This document shows positions 32,983 to 43,579 of a stretch of DNA of 64,000 nt, one piece after another. Source of the stretch: Imbricaverruca yamaguchii (taxonomy: Eukaryota; Arthropoda; Thecostraca; Neoverrucidae); the NCBI GenBank assembly GCA_034440575.1, contig JAOTOL010001641.1, positions 496,001 to 560,000 on the forward strand. The letters run 5' to 3'. Positions within the stretch are counted from its first letter, which is position 1. Every line of letters begins with the position of its first letter. The notes beneath the pieces were generated by a model. The model made no database searches. It was not told where the DNA came from and worked only from the letters and a program-made list of their open reading frames with translations. Position numbers and translations under genes: made by a program.

Positions 32983-34256
32983 TCAAGCATGATTTTGTGC
33001 AATAATATCCAACTGAGCTACATCCCTCTCACACAGTGCTTTTATAATGATATTGCTACTGTCCATGAGGCTACACACAAATAAATGCTGTCTACTTGCC
33101 ACCGGCATGTGGCACAGCAGCATTCCAAACTTTTGACACGGTTCATGATTGCGAGAGAACCTAGGAACCTTGACTAGCCTTTTCAAGCAGGAGTGATAGG
33201 CTATACAGACTTCGTGGAAAGCTCGTTTCACACCCACAGTGTTACACAATTCACACCCATAGAAGGGACAGTCTATCTTAAACAGCCTAACTAGCATGAG
33301 TTTGTCTGCATATCCCAATGTAGCACAGAGCATGTTTACCCGGTAGTACAGTGCATGTCTGGTCCTTTGCGTATCTGGACAATCACTCATGTTGCACTCA
33401 ATTTCATGCCCCAGATATCTGAACTTCTGGACCCACGTAAACAGTTTTCCACAGAGGATTACTTGTGGCCCTTGGCTACACATCAGATGTGATGACGAGT
33501 ATGGTCTTTGAGGACTAACCATCATACAGGCAGATCCATTGAGGCTGCAAAGGTCTCACACATCCTAACTAGCACCTGCCCTAGTGGGGGCCAGCAGAAC
33601 AATGTCATCAGCATATGCCAGAACATTTACAGCATGCAGTCCAACATGACAACCCACACCAGACTTCTGCAAATCATATAAAAGCTTATCTATGTAAACA
33701 TTAAACAGCAGAGGTGAGATAGGTTGGTTATTTGGGCTTAGGGGCGCTTCGACTGCTTCGGTCATACAGCGCCCGCAGAGGTGAGATATTTCCCTCTTGT
33801 CTGACACCATTCTGAATAGAAAATGATTCTGATCTACTGTCTGCCCACCTCACCCCCATCTGTTGGGACCTATACCACATATTTAGAAGTCCAAGGTATG
33901 CTGTCAGGACACCCCTGTCAGCTAGTATTTGACAAAGCTTTGCATGACAAACTGTCAAATGCTTTGCTGGCATCTAAGAAGCAGGCATAGACTGGGCTAC
34001 CCTGCCTGGTGTAGTTGTGAATAATTTCCTTGAGAACATATGTGACCTGGGTGGTGGAGTGTCCAGCTTTGTAGCCAAACTGAGCATCATTTGTATGTAA
34101 AAATGGCTCCAGCCATTCTACAAGGATGAGCTCCAGCACTTTAGATATGCTGGTAGAGAGAGCTATTGCTCAGTAGTTTGATGTCTCATCCAATGGGCCA
34201 CTTTTGTCTTTCATGATGGGAACCAGGAGGGAGAATATCAAATCATCTGGCAGAAA
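32983..34256 (-). pseudogene. LINE B ORF2, reverse transcriptase core and C-terminus
   Basis: After the element 3 insertion the reading continues FLPDDLIFSLLVP. It then gives FGYKAGHSTTQ and CFLDASKAFD (catalytic Asp). A frame shift near 33960 follows, then CHAKLCQILADRG, NGVRQ and ISPLLFNVYIDKLL and the catalytic LAYADDIVLLAP. Interruptions are an in-frame stop near 34180, the frame shift, a small retroposon at 33722 and a further break near 33560. The C-terminal piece (33525-32983) has KFRYLGHEIECN and a Cys-rich region. Not functional. Confidence 0.7.
33722..33774 (-). mobile_element. 53-bp retroposon ('mini-SINE'), copy 1
   Basis: A 53-bp insert (sense GGGCGCTGTATGACC to AAATAACCAACC) is flanked by a perfect 14-bp direct repeat, GCAGAGGTGAGATA (33708-33721 and 33775-33788). 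Removing the insert and one repeat restores the LINE B reverse transcriptase reading NISPLLFNVY. The 5' GGGCGC and internal GCGCCC can pair in a hairpin. A second copy at 44064-44118 differs by one internal base and a few tail bases. It has no Pol III boxes that I can recognise. Confidence 0.8.
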
Positions 34257-34548
34257 GCAGTTATAAAGTCATAAAGTCATAAAGTGTTAAGGCTTAATAA
34301 GGGCCACAAGGGCCCATCTGGGTGAAGCCTGTCTAGAAGATATTAGAAAGTACATGTTCACACCTATCAATTCCAAACCCATGCAATCCCTCCACCTGTG
34401 CCACCACAGCCAATCTCGTCAGTATGACATCACAAAGGAAGTTGCCAAATCCACTGCTAGGTACACCCCATATAGTACAACATAATACTAGCATAATGTT
34501 ATACCCTATATAGCTAGTGAAAATACTCAATATCCCATGCATCACAAG

Positions 34549-37251
34549 TTAGAATTCAAAAACATTTTCTTGTCTAAAAAAATTATCCACCCTACTTTTA
34601 AAGACATTCAATGAGGGACTCCCCACTGCATCAGCAGGCAGCCTATTCCATTGGTCAACAACCCTTTGACTGAAGACCTGTTGTCGTTTAACTGTCCTGC
34701 ACCTCATTTTGTCTAACCTGAATTGATGACCCCTATGGGATACTCTAAACTGCAGAGCATCATTCAAATTGACCTGATCTAGCCCTCTAACAATTTTGTA
34801 CATTTCAATCATGTCTCCCCTTAATCTCCTATACTTGAGTGAGTACATATCTAATGCATTAAGCCTTTCTCCATATTCTAAGTTACTTAATCCACTGACG
34901 AGTCTAGTGCCTTTGCGTTGGACTCTTTCTAACATATCTATATCCTTTTCTAGGTAGGGGCTCCATGCTTGTACAGAGTACTCCAAGTGCACATATGCTA
35001 AGTACAGCTTTTTCATGACTTCCCTGCTCTTATATTTCACACTTCTATTAATGAGTCCCAGCATTCTGAGTGCCCTATTTCTAGCTGAGATACATTGTTT
35101 TTCTGCTTTAAGGTCTTTTGAGACCAACACACCTAAGTCCCTTTCCTCTTCAATAACATCCAGTTCCCTCCCTCCCATTTTATAACTGAATGTCTCGCCT
35201 GCAGACCCTATATGCATAACCTTACACTTATCATAGTTGAAAGTCATCTGCCATTGATCAGCCCACTCTTTTAGGTCGTCCAAATCTAGTTGAATATTAC
35301 TAGATTGATCTCTGCTGTTAGCCACTCCTACCAGCTTGATGTCATCAGCAAATTTGAACACTCTATTCCTCAGCCCTACTTCAATGTTGTTCACAAAGAT
35401 GATAAAGAGGAGGGGCCCTAGAACAGAGCCCTGTGGCACTCCACTCAGAACATCTTTCCAACCAGATTTACATCCATTCAATACTACCCTTTGTTTCCTT
35501 CCCTGCAACCATGCTTCAATCCAATGTAGAACTTTTCCTACAATCCCATATTGTTGTAATTGATGAATTAACCTTCCATGTGGAACTTTATCAAAAGCTT
35601 TGCTAAAGTCCAAGTACACAACATCCATCCTGCTTTCATTGTCTACTTCTTTGGTAACATACTCAATGAACTCCAATAGGTTAGTTAAACAAGACCTTTG
35701 AGATCGAAATCCATGTTGAGTATCCCCTAAAAGGTTGTGCCTATCAAGATGAATCTGAACATTCTGTTTAACCAGCTTTTCTAGTACTTTGCAAACTAAT
35801 GAGGTCAAACTGACTGGCCTGTAGTTTCCTACACTCTTCCTATTTCCATTTTTGAAAATTGGTACTACACTTGCATTTCTCCAATCTTCAGGTACTTCTG
35901 AATACTCCATAGATCGCCTGAAAATGATACCTAGGGGAGTTGCTAAAGCTTTAGCACACTCTACTAAGATCCTAGCATATATTTCATCTGGTCCGGAAGC
36001 TTTATTAGGTTTTATATTCTGCAACTGCTTCTCTACGGCTTCTGTAGTTATTGTAAGATCCTCCAGCATATCACCTGCCATGGCATGGCCTACAGATGTT
36101 CCTATTGTACCAGAATTATCTTTAGTGAAGACTGATGAGAATTGCTTGCTTAGGGATTCCACAATGTCGCAATCATCAACCACTATTTCCCCATCTACCT
36201 CCAGTGGTCCTACACTACACTTTTTAGCCTTAAATTTATAGAAGCTAAAGAATCTCTTAGCATTACCTGCTGAACATTCTCGAGCAAAGTTGATTTCAGC
36301 AAGTCTTTTAGATGCTCTAACACACCTCCTAACTTTATTTCTAGCTATTCTATATGATTCTAGGTTTAACCCAGAGTTAGTATCTTTTAGTTTCTTGAAT
36401 GCTTGTTTCTTTGAGTCCAGTAATTGCTTAACTTCCCTAGTCAGCCACGAAGTAACCCTGTTTGATCTAATTTGCCTACTGGGAATGAACCTATCCTGAC
36501 TCTGAAATAGCTTATCTTTTATCATTGTCCACATTTCATAAGCATCTAAGCCATTCAATATGACTTCCCAATTAATTTCACTTAGGAAGCTCCTGAACTC
36601 ACTGTAATTCCCTTTTGTAAAATTCGGAATCAATGTTCTGTTGGTTGCTACCCTTCCAACATATAATGAGAAGCGTATAATGTTGTGATCACTATTACCA
36701 AAGGTCTCTCCTACGTTAACATTTTGCACAAAATTTTCCTCATTAGTAAGCACTAGATCTAATATTTTATTTTCCCTTGTAGGCTCGTGTATCATTTGAA
36801 AGAAGAAATTGTCCTCAAAACAAGCCATGAAACATCTTTCTGATTTGCTTACACCTATTGTTTTGTTTCCCAATCCTGCTATGTTGAAATCCCCCAACAA
36901 AATAGTTCTCTCCTGTACTCTCCTACTTATCTCTTCCTGCATCAGCCTGTCAGTGTTTTCATTCTGGTCTGGAGGTCTATAGAATGCCCCAATCCTAAAT
37001 TTTGTTCCATTCTTCAGAATTATATCTAACCACAAAGATTTTACTCCTGCACTATGTACTCCATCCTCTATGGAATGACATTTCATTACTTGCCTAACAT
37101 ACAAGAGAATGCCACCTCCTATCCTTGCCTCTCTTTGATAGGCATGCATGTTATAGCCTGTCAATTCAAATTCTTGCAAGTTGTCTCCAAACATGCTTTC
37201 GTTAACCCATGCTTCTGTCATGCACACCAAATCTAGCTGTTCAGACAACAT
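34549..37251 (-). CDS. L2-like ORF2: AP endonuclease plus reverse transcriptase, 900 codons open
   Basis: This enzyme nicks target DNA and copies element RNA at the nick. Endonuclease (residues ~1-200): TEAW at 12-15, RIGAFYRPP from 86, GDFN at 120-123, SDHN at 187-190. Reverse transcriptase (about 430-700): NYRPVSLTSLVCKVLEKLV from 476, YLDFSKAFDKV with catalytic Asp near 548, GVPQGSVLGPLLF from 604, FADD at 634-637. The conserved C-terminal region has YGERLNALDMYSLKYRRLRG around 793-812. No internal stop was seen. The catalytic-type NARSVR block lies upstream of the first Met in an open, ATG-less stretch (37252-37370). The homologous start ATG of element 4 corresponds to an ATG at 37369 that is put out of frame by a G6 run (37362-37367); one G fewer would make ORF2 complete. 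Confidence 0.85.
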   Translation of the reverse strand: MLSEQLDLVCMTEAWVNESMFGDNLQEFELTGYNMHAYQREARIGGGILLYVRQVMKCHSIEDGVHSAGVKSLWLDIILKNGTKFRIGAFYRPPDQNENTDRLMQEEISRRVQERTILLGDFNIAGLGNKTIGVSKSERCFMACFEDNFFFQMIHEPTRENKILDLVLTNEENFVQNVNVGETFGNSDHNIIRFSLYVGRVATNRTLIPNFTKGNYSEFRSFLSEINWEVILNGLDAYEMWTMIKDKLFQSQDRFIPSRQIRSNRVTSWLTREVKQLLDSKKQAFKKLKDTNSGLNLESYRIARNKVRRCVRASKRLAEINFARECSAGNAKRFFSFYKFKAKKCSVGPLEVDGEIVVDDCDIVESLSKQFSSVFTKDNSGTIGTSVGHAMAGDMLEDLTITTEAVEKQLQNIKPNKASGPDEIYARILVECAKALATPLGIIFRRSMEYSEVPEDWRNASVVPIFKNGNRKSVGNYRPVSLTSLVCKVLEKLVKQNVQIHLDRHNLLGDTQHGFRSQRSCLTNLLEFIEYVTKEVDNESRMDVVYLDFSKAFDKVPHGRLIHQLQQYGIVGKVLHWIEAWLQGRKQRVVLNGCKSGWKDVLSGVPQGSVLGPLLFIIFVNNIEVGLRNRVFKFADDIKLVGVANSRDQSSNIQLDLDDLKEWADQWQMTFNYDKCKVMHIGSAGETFSYKMGGRELDVIEEERDLGVLVSKDLKAEKQCISARNRALRMLGLINRSVKYKSREVMKKLYLAYVHLEYSVQAWSPYLEKDIDMLERVQRKGTRLVSGLSNLEYGERLNALDMYSLKYRRLRGDMIEMYKIVRGLDQVNLNDALQFRVSHRGHQFRLDKMRCRTVKRQQVFSQRVVDQWNRLPADAVGSPSLNVFKSRVDNFFRQENVFEF

Positions 37252-37401
37252 ATATGCATGCAGTTCCCCAATTTTGTTCCTAACACTTCTGGCATTGACA
37301 TAAAAACATGATAAATTATTCCTTCCATTGCTTGCTATGCTTCTCTCTTTATCGGCTACATCCCCCCATGTCCTGCCTAGTTTCCCTGTTTCCTGTTGAG
37401 A

Positions 37402-38251
37402 GCCTCCTCATACCTATTGCTGAGCAATTCCACTCCTCTCTTGCTCAGATGTAATCCATCTAAAGCAAACATCTCCGTCCTCCCCCAAAACTCCCCCACA
37501 AATCCAAGAACTGCACCCCAAGCTCCTTACAAATGTTGGCCACCCTGGTATTGAGCCCAATGGCCCTCGAATACCACTCCATGCTTGCATGGACCATAGG
37601 GAGGATGGATGTCACCACTCCTCTTTTCCTACTTCCTGCTAAACTACCTATCAAAGCCCTATAGGCTTTCATTGTTTCCTCTGTATTATTTTTTCCTACA
37701 TCGTTAACTCCAACCTGCACAATTACCGTTGCACCCTCTCCACTTCCCCTCATTACTCCCTCCAGCCTATCCCTAACATCTTTCACCTGCGCTCCCGGGT
37801 AGCAAACACGCATCCGTCTGCTGGGGTTCTTGCTACAAAATGTTCGATCCATGTACCGAACTCTGGAATCCCCTATGACTAAAACCTCTCTCTCTCCATC
37901 TCTATCTTCAGCCATCTGGTCATCCCCACCTCCGTCCCTCTCATCATTACCTTCCCTCTCCTCCAGTGCATCAAACCTATTTTTAATTGGGACGCCCATG
38001 TCCACCTTCCTTAGCGCCAGTCGGGTGCTATGGCGCCTTGCCACCTTCCAACTGCCACCATCCCGGACCAAGCCATCCGAACTCCCATCAGTCCTCCGCT
38101 CGGGCACCCGAGTTGCCTGGCTGGCACCTCCCATGATGGGTCCCTCCACCAAACACTTCAAGCGCTCCACCTCCCCCGTTAACATATCTAACCTCTTACT
38201 CAAGTCCCCAATGATTCCCACACACTTACAATTCCCACAGTCTCCTTCCAT
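37402..38251 (-). CDS. L2-like ORF1: SGNH-hydrolase-like protein, one frame break
   Basis: It starts MEGDCGNCKC with a short coiled coil (LSKRLDMLTGEVERLK), then a basic, polar linker and an SGNH/GDSL domain: VLVIGDSRVRYMD (block I with GDS), VQVGVNDVG (block III, GxND) and SILPMVHASMEW. Translation from 38251 stops at 37460. One extra G in the G5 run at 37493-37497 would carry it on to ALDGLHLSKRGVELL (block V, catalytic Asp/His) and a stop near 37380. Comparable ORF1 proteins act as RNA-binding esterases in CR1/L2 elements. The break is either recent or a homopolymer error. Confidence 0.75.
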
Positions 38252-38920
38252 TTTTGTTGTTGTTTTTTTCTTTCTACTCTTAGTACTAAGTCTAGTTACT
38301 GTAAGCTTGTAAGCCTACAAGTATCTACTGTAATATATCTACAGTAATACAGTAATATAGGCTATAAGTATCTACAATACACTATAATCCCGTATAATTA
38401 CACTAGATATGAAGATACCTACTGTAATTTATGCCCACTATTTTAGTCCTAAAATCTATCTTAAACTTACACACCAATTTGACACAAACTTATTCACTAC
38501 AGAAGCCTACACTATAGAATTATACACTCTAGAATTACACACTACAGAGCTCACACCACACAAATATACACCACTGAATCAAACACTGTAGTACCCGTCC
38601 ACAACATAGATATACCTAGTGTAATGCTATGCCTACTATCTTAGTCTTAAAATCTATCTTAAACTTAAACACCAAATTGACACAGCCAACACCCTTAGAA
38701 CTTAACAAAATGGCGCTGGGCAGCCTCCCTGGGTTAATATAGCCTAATTTGCTGGTCAAAAATACTTATTTGATAAAAACTGTTGAAATATACGCTCAGA
38801 AGCAACCGCTAAATATCTATACACAATTTATCCCAGTACACCGTCCTTTTCCGCAACACTTAGCTCGTATGTAGTAGCCCCACCAAACACGTGTTTCCTC
38901 CTCAACGCCTGGCGGCAGTT

Positions 38921-40528
38921 GTTCATACTCACATTGAGCAGGACAGTCAGGATGGATAAGACACCCGGCCATAGATGCAACAAGTGATCAGGGGCTATGG
39001 AGTCCCAACCAGGAGCCTTCCCACTTTTGAGCCTGGCCACTGACTTTCTTACATCCTCAACAGTTATCAGGGGAATATCATCAGCAGGATCTAGCAAGAA
39101 CTGATTGATCGCAACATCATCACTGGCACAGCTGTCATCATTGAAAATATAATTAAAATGTTTTTTTTCTCCACATGTTAGCAACGTCTTCTTTACCAGT
39201 GAAGCCGCCAAAGCTTGATGGTAGTGGAATGCCACATCCCATTTCTTGTCTAATCTGAGTCCAAAACTGAGTGTTGGAATGGTTCAGGAATGAGTATGCC
39301 AATTTGTTTGCCATAACTGTGTTTTGCTCCCTTTTGCATTTTCTCAATGCATACTTAAATGAGAAGTGGGTTTGTCTCATGTGCTCAGCTAGGGGCCCAT
39401 CTCTGGGAGAACCACCAGACCTCCAACAAATAAATGCCCTGCGTGCAAGACCATGCCTCAGTTTTACCCTGTGGTTCCAGCCAGGCAATTGGCAAGGGTG
39501 GTTCTTCGGGCCAGGATAATTCTGTCTAATGCAATTATTGCCAGCAAGAACAATAGCCTCAACCAAAGTGACCCAACCAACCAACCAAAGAGTATCCGTG
39601 GGTTATTTTATCCACATGTGACAAACACCTGCAACCTGGTTGGCAACAGTTGTTCCTCAGGTCTCTAAGACCAGTAGGGCAGTGCAGGTCTAAATGAGGT
39701 AAAATGTAATAGTTGTAACTAGTTACACTCGCACCATCAGCTAAGCCCCAACATAATGGACATTGGGGCCTTCTGGCCTGTTGTTCTGGGTCAGCATAAT
39801 CAGTAGGATGTGCAAGTACTTGCACAGCAAGGGGAAGGTGGTCATGTAAGCTAACATCATATATGACAGATATATCATGAACTACTGAATGCAATTTGTG
39901 GCTGAACAGGCAATGGTCAAGCCATGACACTGAGCTGTGAGATGAGCTAACATATGTGTATGTAGTTTTGTTATGTCCCAAGTAGTTCACATCAGATACA
40001 ACTAATTGGTTCTCTGAGCAGAACTTGAGTTCTGTGAAGAAAGGTGAGCCATGGCTGTTTGCGTGTTACAGTCTCCAATAATTCCATAACATGATGTTTT
40101 TGTTGACACCTGATCAAAAATGCAGCTTAGCTGGCGAAGAGTCATACTAAAATTGTCATGATCTCATAATCTCTATAATCAGTTGGTAGGCAGACATTGA
40201 GCAGTGACAGGCAACCAACATCTGTGATTGTGTCAATCTGGACTATTCTCTCACTTGTTACCTTAATTTTAACACAAGCTTGGTGACACCTTTTCCACAG
40301 CATAACAACACCCCCAAATGGTCTCCCAACCAACAGAAAGCTAGATTAGTCAAAAGCAGAGACCCCCAAACCAAGACAATCTTTGTGAATGTTATTCAAC
40401 ATGGGTAGCTCAAATTTAGACAACCATGCCTCCTGCAGAAATATCATGTCATATGAATCACATAAAGAGCAAACTTCAGAGAGGGAGTTTTTCAGTGAAT
40501 GACAGTTGAATGCACATATTTTTAGCAT
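38921..40528 (-). pseudogene. LINE B ORF2, endonuclease and start of reverse transcriptase
   Basis: The Met at 40528 opens MLKICAFNCHSLKNSL with the endonuclease motifs CxFNCHSL and FLQEAWLS. A stop and frame shifts break it at about 40340, 40140 and 39560. The pieces include GVVMLWKR, DHLPLAV and a Cys-rich stretch. The linker (39584-39153) and the start of the reverse transcriptase (SGKAPGWDSIAPDHL, 39235-38921) follow and end at NNC, where element 3 is inserted. Confidence 0.65.
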
Positions 40529-40607
40529 GATGGGTGGGCAGCTGATGATGTGAAATTAGTATCAACATGGCACCTTACATCATCCACACTGGCACTGCGA
40601 AGCATTG

Positions 40608-40970
40608 TCAGTGCATTGTCCTTGCTAGTAATCTTGGCCCTGTAAAAAAAACTTTGATGGTGACATGTGTTTCCCATTTCTCAGACACAAGAATTTGTGC
40701 AAAATCACCAGATGGGACTGATACTTTAAAGCTTGTGTACCCATACTTGGCCAGACAGTGGGGTATCTCTACTGCACTGACTCCACCTGTCTTCCCTAAT
40801 ATCCACTCCACATGAGAGACCACATCCTCAGTGGAGGTACTTAGGTCAAGCCTGCCCACAAAGAGGTCATGATTATGCTGGGGTGCTGGAACTCCTTTCA
40901 ATCGAGTTGAAAGGGAGGACCCTTGCAGACCACTTTTCCTCTTCCTGGAACCACGTCCTCTTTTGACCAC
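40608..40970 (-). pseudogene. LINE B ORF1, C-terminal part
   Basis: The minus strand reads a basic KRGRGSRKRK start, then LFVGRLDLSTSTEDVVSHV and YGYTSFKVSV, then a VFF motif. This resembles the RRM-like C-terminal domain of gag-like ORF1 proteins of arthropod LINEs, which bind element RNA. It is 5'-truncated where element 2 sequence resumes. Order and strand agree with ORF2 just downstream. Confidence 0.55.
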
Positions 40971-40991
40971 TGTGAAGCCATCACCATCTTG

Positions 40992-42745
40992 CGTAGATGA
41001 TTGTTATGCTGTTTTTAAAGATGTTTGATGTGCTGCTGCTTACAATGGTTTCTGGCAGCTGGTTCCAGTGTTCTACTACCCTGTTGGTGAAGAAAGACTG
41101 TCTTAACCTTGTTCTGCTGTGGTTAACTTTAATTTTGAATTGATGACCTCTGATGGCATCATTTCTGTTAAAGTCAAAAATTTCCCAAAGATATCCCCTC
41201 TGCAGATCATGAACAAATTTAAAGACCTTGATGAAACCTCCTCTCAGCCTTCTATATCTAAGTAAACACATATTCAACTTCTTCAATCTTTCCTGATATG
41301 CCAGGTTGCTTATACCATTACCCATTTGTATAGCCATCTTTTGTACTCTCTCTCTCAGAGCCAACAATCTTTTTCATAGCTAGGAGACCAAACTTAGATG
41401 CTGTATTCCAAATGTGGTCTGACATATGCACAGTAAAGCTTCGTGATGACTTCCTCACTTCTGTATGATACATTCCTATTTATTGCCCCAAGCATTCTCA
41501 GTACCTTCTTCCTGGCTTCCTTGGTCTGTTCTCATGCCCCCAATTTTGTGTTTAGAATAACACCTAAATCCTTCTTCTGCTGAGTCACTGATAGCACTTG
41601 GCCACCCATGAAGTATGGAGCCTTCAGATGCTGCTTACCTACATGCATGATTTTGCACTTATCAAAATTAAATTTCATTTGCCATTCTTCAGACCACTTC
41701 ACAAGTTTGTCACACTTCACAAGTATTTTTGTGGTGAGATATGCTCATTTTGACCTGTTATTGCCCTAAAGACTTTCAAATCATCCACAAATTGCAACAC
41801 CTTACTGCTTAAGCCACTTTCAATGTTATTTATAAATATAATGAACAGTAGTGGCCCCAGTACTGACCCCTGGGGAACTCCACTAAGAACATTTTGCCAT
41901 GATGACTTTGTGCCATTCAGCATCACTCCTTGTTGTCTACCTTAAAGCCACAACTCTATCCATTTTAAGATGCTACCTGCAATACCATGGGCCTGAAGCT
42001 GCATCATTAGCCATGTATGGGGTACCTTGTCCTTGTGTAAGGCCTTACTAAAGTCAAAATATGTTACATCAACCTGATTTCCATGATCATATTGTTCTGT
42101 GGCAAAGTTAAAAAAGTCCAAGAGATTTGTGAGGCATGATCGCCCATTCCTAAACCCATGTTGAGTATCTTCAATCAATCTGTTTCCTTCCAGATAACCA
42201 ACTATTTATTAACAGATAACTAACTATATCGCAGTTACAATGACCCTCCTATTGCTATCCTTCAGGGTGACCAGAAGGGCCCTATAGTCCTGCAACAGCT
42301 CCTCACTCATAGCAGGACCTATGTTATTCACCCCTACTTGTACTATAACTGTACTAAACTGGTGATCACTGGTGGCCTGTGCCATCACTGGCACCAGGTC
42401 CTTAACCTTGGCACCAGGGCTGGTGATGCACCTCCTGTCCCTTCTACCTTTACAAAATATCCGATCTAAATGTCGCACACGAGAATTACCTATGACCAGT
42501 ACCGTATCCTCACTAGTGCTATCCTGAGTGCAAGATAGTGCCTGGAATCTATTCCATATTGCTATGCCCGCTTGTTGAGCAGTTCGACTAGGCTTCCTCC
42601 CACTCCTACCACCTGCCACTGACCCTTTCCTTTTGCTCGTGTCTCCAAATCCCTCACCCCCTGACCTCATGACACTTCCCCTCCTGTGACCTACCAGAAC
42701 TACCCCTCCTCTGTTCAATATTAACACTCCTCTAGAGAAATCCCT
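40992..42745 (-). pseudogene. L2-like LINE element 2, internally deleted
   Basis: The C-terminal ORF2 pieces (41367-40981), the reverse transcriptase pieces (41926-41717, 42178-41942, with GVPQGSVLGP) and part of ORF1 (42745-42224, with VLVIGNSRVRHLD and GVNNIG) follow on the minus strand. At about 42205-42228 the reverse transcriptase is joined directly to ORF1: endonuclease and the start of the reverse transcriptase (about 1.8 kb) are deleted. It ends 5' near 42745. The SGNH block-I Asp is Asn here. Its 3' UTR is at 32521-32660 beyond the LINE B insertion. Confidence 0.75.
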
Positions 42746-42852
42746 GAAAAAGTGGTATTGTTGTGCTTTAAGGTAGGTAGGTAGCAACAAGACAAGTTTG
42801 CACACATATTTTCCTCCATAAATCAAACAAATGGCTTAGGTTTGGTTAGGTT

Positions 42853-43579
42853 CAGGGATGCGAAGCCTGAAAAATTTTGGACGGCTCCGGCTCCGGTGAA
42901 GTGTCCCGGCTCCGGCTCCGTGCATCCAAACGTGATCGATCCATTAAGGAAGAGCTAGGGGATGTTAAGAAAAAGCCGCGACCACTCAGAGGCGCAAACT
43001 TCAAACAATTATAAGAAACTTTCCCATATGAACCCTATATCTATCTTTACATAAACACCCGCCCCTGCCAAAATCACTTTTCTGTGTTATGCCTTCCCAA
43101 ACTGACGCTCGCTTCGTGCCGTATTGGGGCAATCAGAAGAGGGGAGACTCGAATCAACAACACTCCCCATCCCGTGAACGGTCCAAAAAACACCATTGGT
43201 GTAAATTGTAATGTTTGACCTCATCTCTAATAAGGTACAACAACCCGTTGATAATGGAAACAATGAACTTAACCAACCTAAACATGGAACTATTGCATTG
43301 ACTACTGAGGCTAGAATATAGTTATTGGTTATTCTACCATTATTTGATGATATTTTACATGCTACTCGCATTTCAACATTTTGGCTTTTCAAAATGCGTT
43401 TTTTTCATACCTTACCATACCATACTAAATATAATGTGTTCATTTCACGTTTGCAAATTTTGTTGAATTTACACCTCTTTCGGAGTTGCAGCCGCCCTGC
43501 TTTTGACGGCTCCGGCCCGGCTCCGGGCAAAACTTCCGGCTCCGGCGGCTCCGGCTCCGGCTCCGCCTCCGCCTCCCTG
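42853..43579. mobile_element. hAT-like element 2, 727 bp, non-autonomous
   Basis: The left end starts CAGGGATGCG. The right end read in reverse starts CAGGGAGGCG. Both are flanked by the 8-bp repeat GTTAGGTT (42845-42852 and 43580-43587). Just inside each end lies a run of GGCTCC/GGAGCC hexamers (42883-42924 and 43500-43572). There is no transposase. Terminal similarity beyond the first ten bases is weak, so the assignment rests on the duplication length and CAGGGA ends. The target lies in TTAGG-like sequence. Confidence 0.65.

Larger units (their letters stand above)
34263..38914 (-). mobile_element. L2-like LINE element 3, nearly intact
   Basis: Full-length 4.65-kb copy inserted in LINE B, flanked by the 6-bp repeat GCAGTT (34257-34262 and 38915-38920). 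Removal rejoins the LINE B reading ...NVSMNNC and FLPDDLIF.... It has a 5' UTR with a YY1-like motif, ORF1 (SGNH-type), a 900-codon open ORF2 and a (CTTTATGA)n tail in sense (34263-34288). Only two single-base homopolymer differences disturb its reading frames. It is the youngest-looking LINE in the window. Confidence 0.85.
32661..40991 (-). mobile_element. LINE B, second non-LTR family, split by element 3
   Basis: Minus-strand element with ORF1 C-terminus (40970-40608), ORF2 endonuclease (40528 downward), reverse transcriptase (39235-38921, then 34256-33565), C-terminal region (33525-32983) and an (ATT)n tail. Element 3 (34263-38914) is inserted within the reverse transcriptase, and a 53-bp retroposon sits at 33722-33774. 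It occupies a site inside element 2. The ORF1 N-terminus is missing. I do not assign a clade; the order of domains fits CR1/Jockey-like LINEs. Confidence 0.75.

Noticed and set aside
39564..39580. AACCAACCAACC as another mini-SINE or SINE tail
   Set aside because: No head sequence or duplication was found on either side; it may be a chance run within LINE B.
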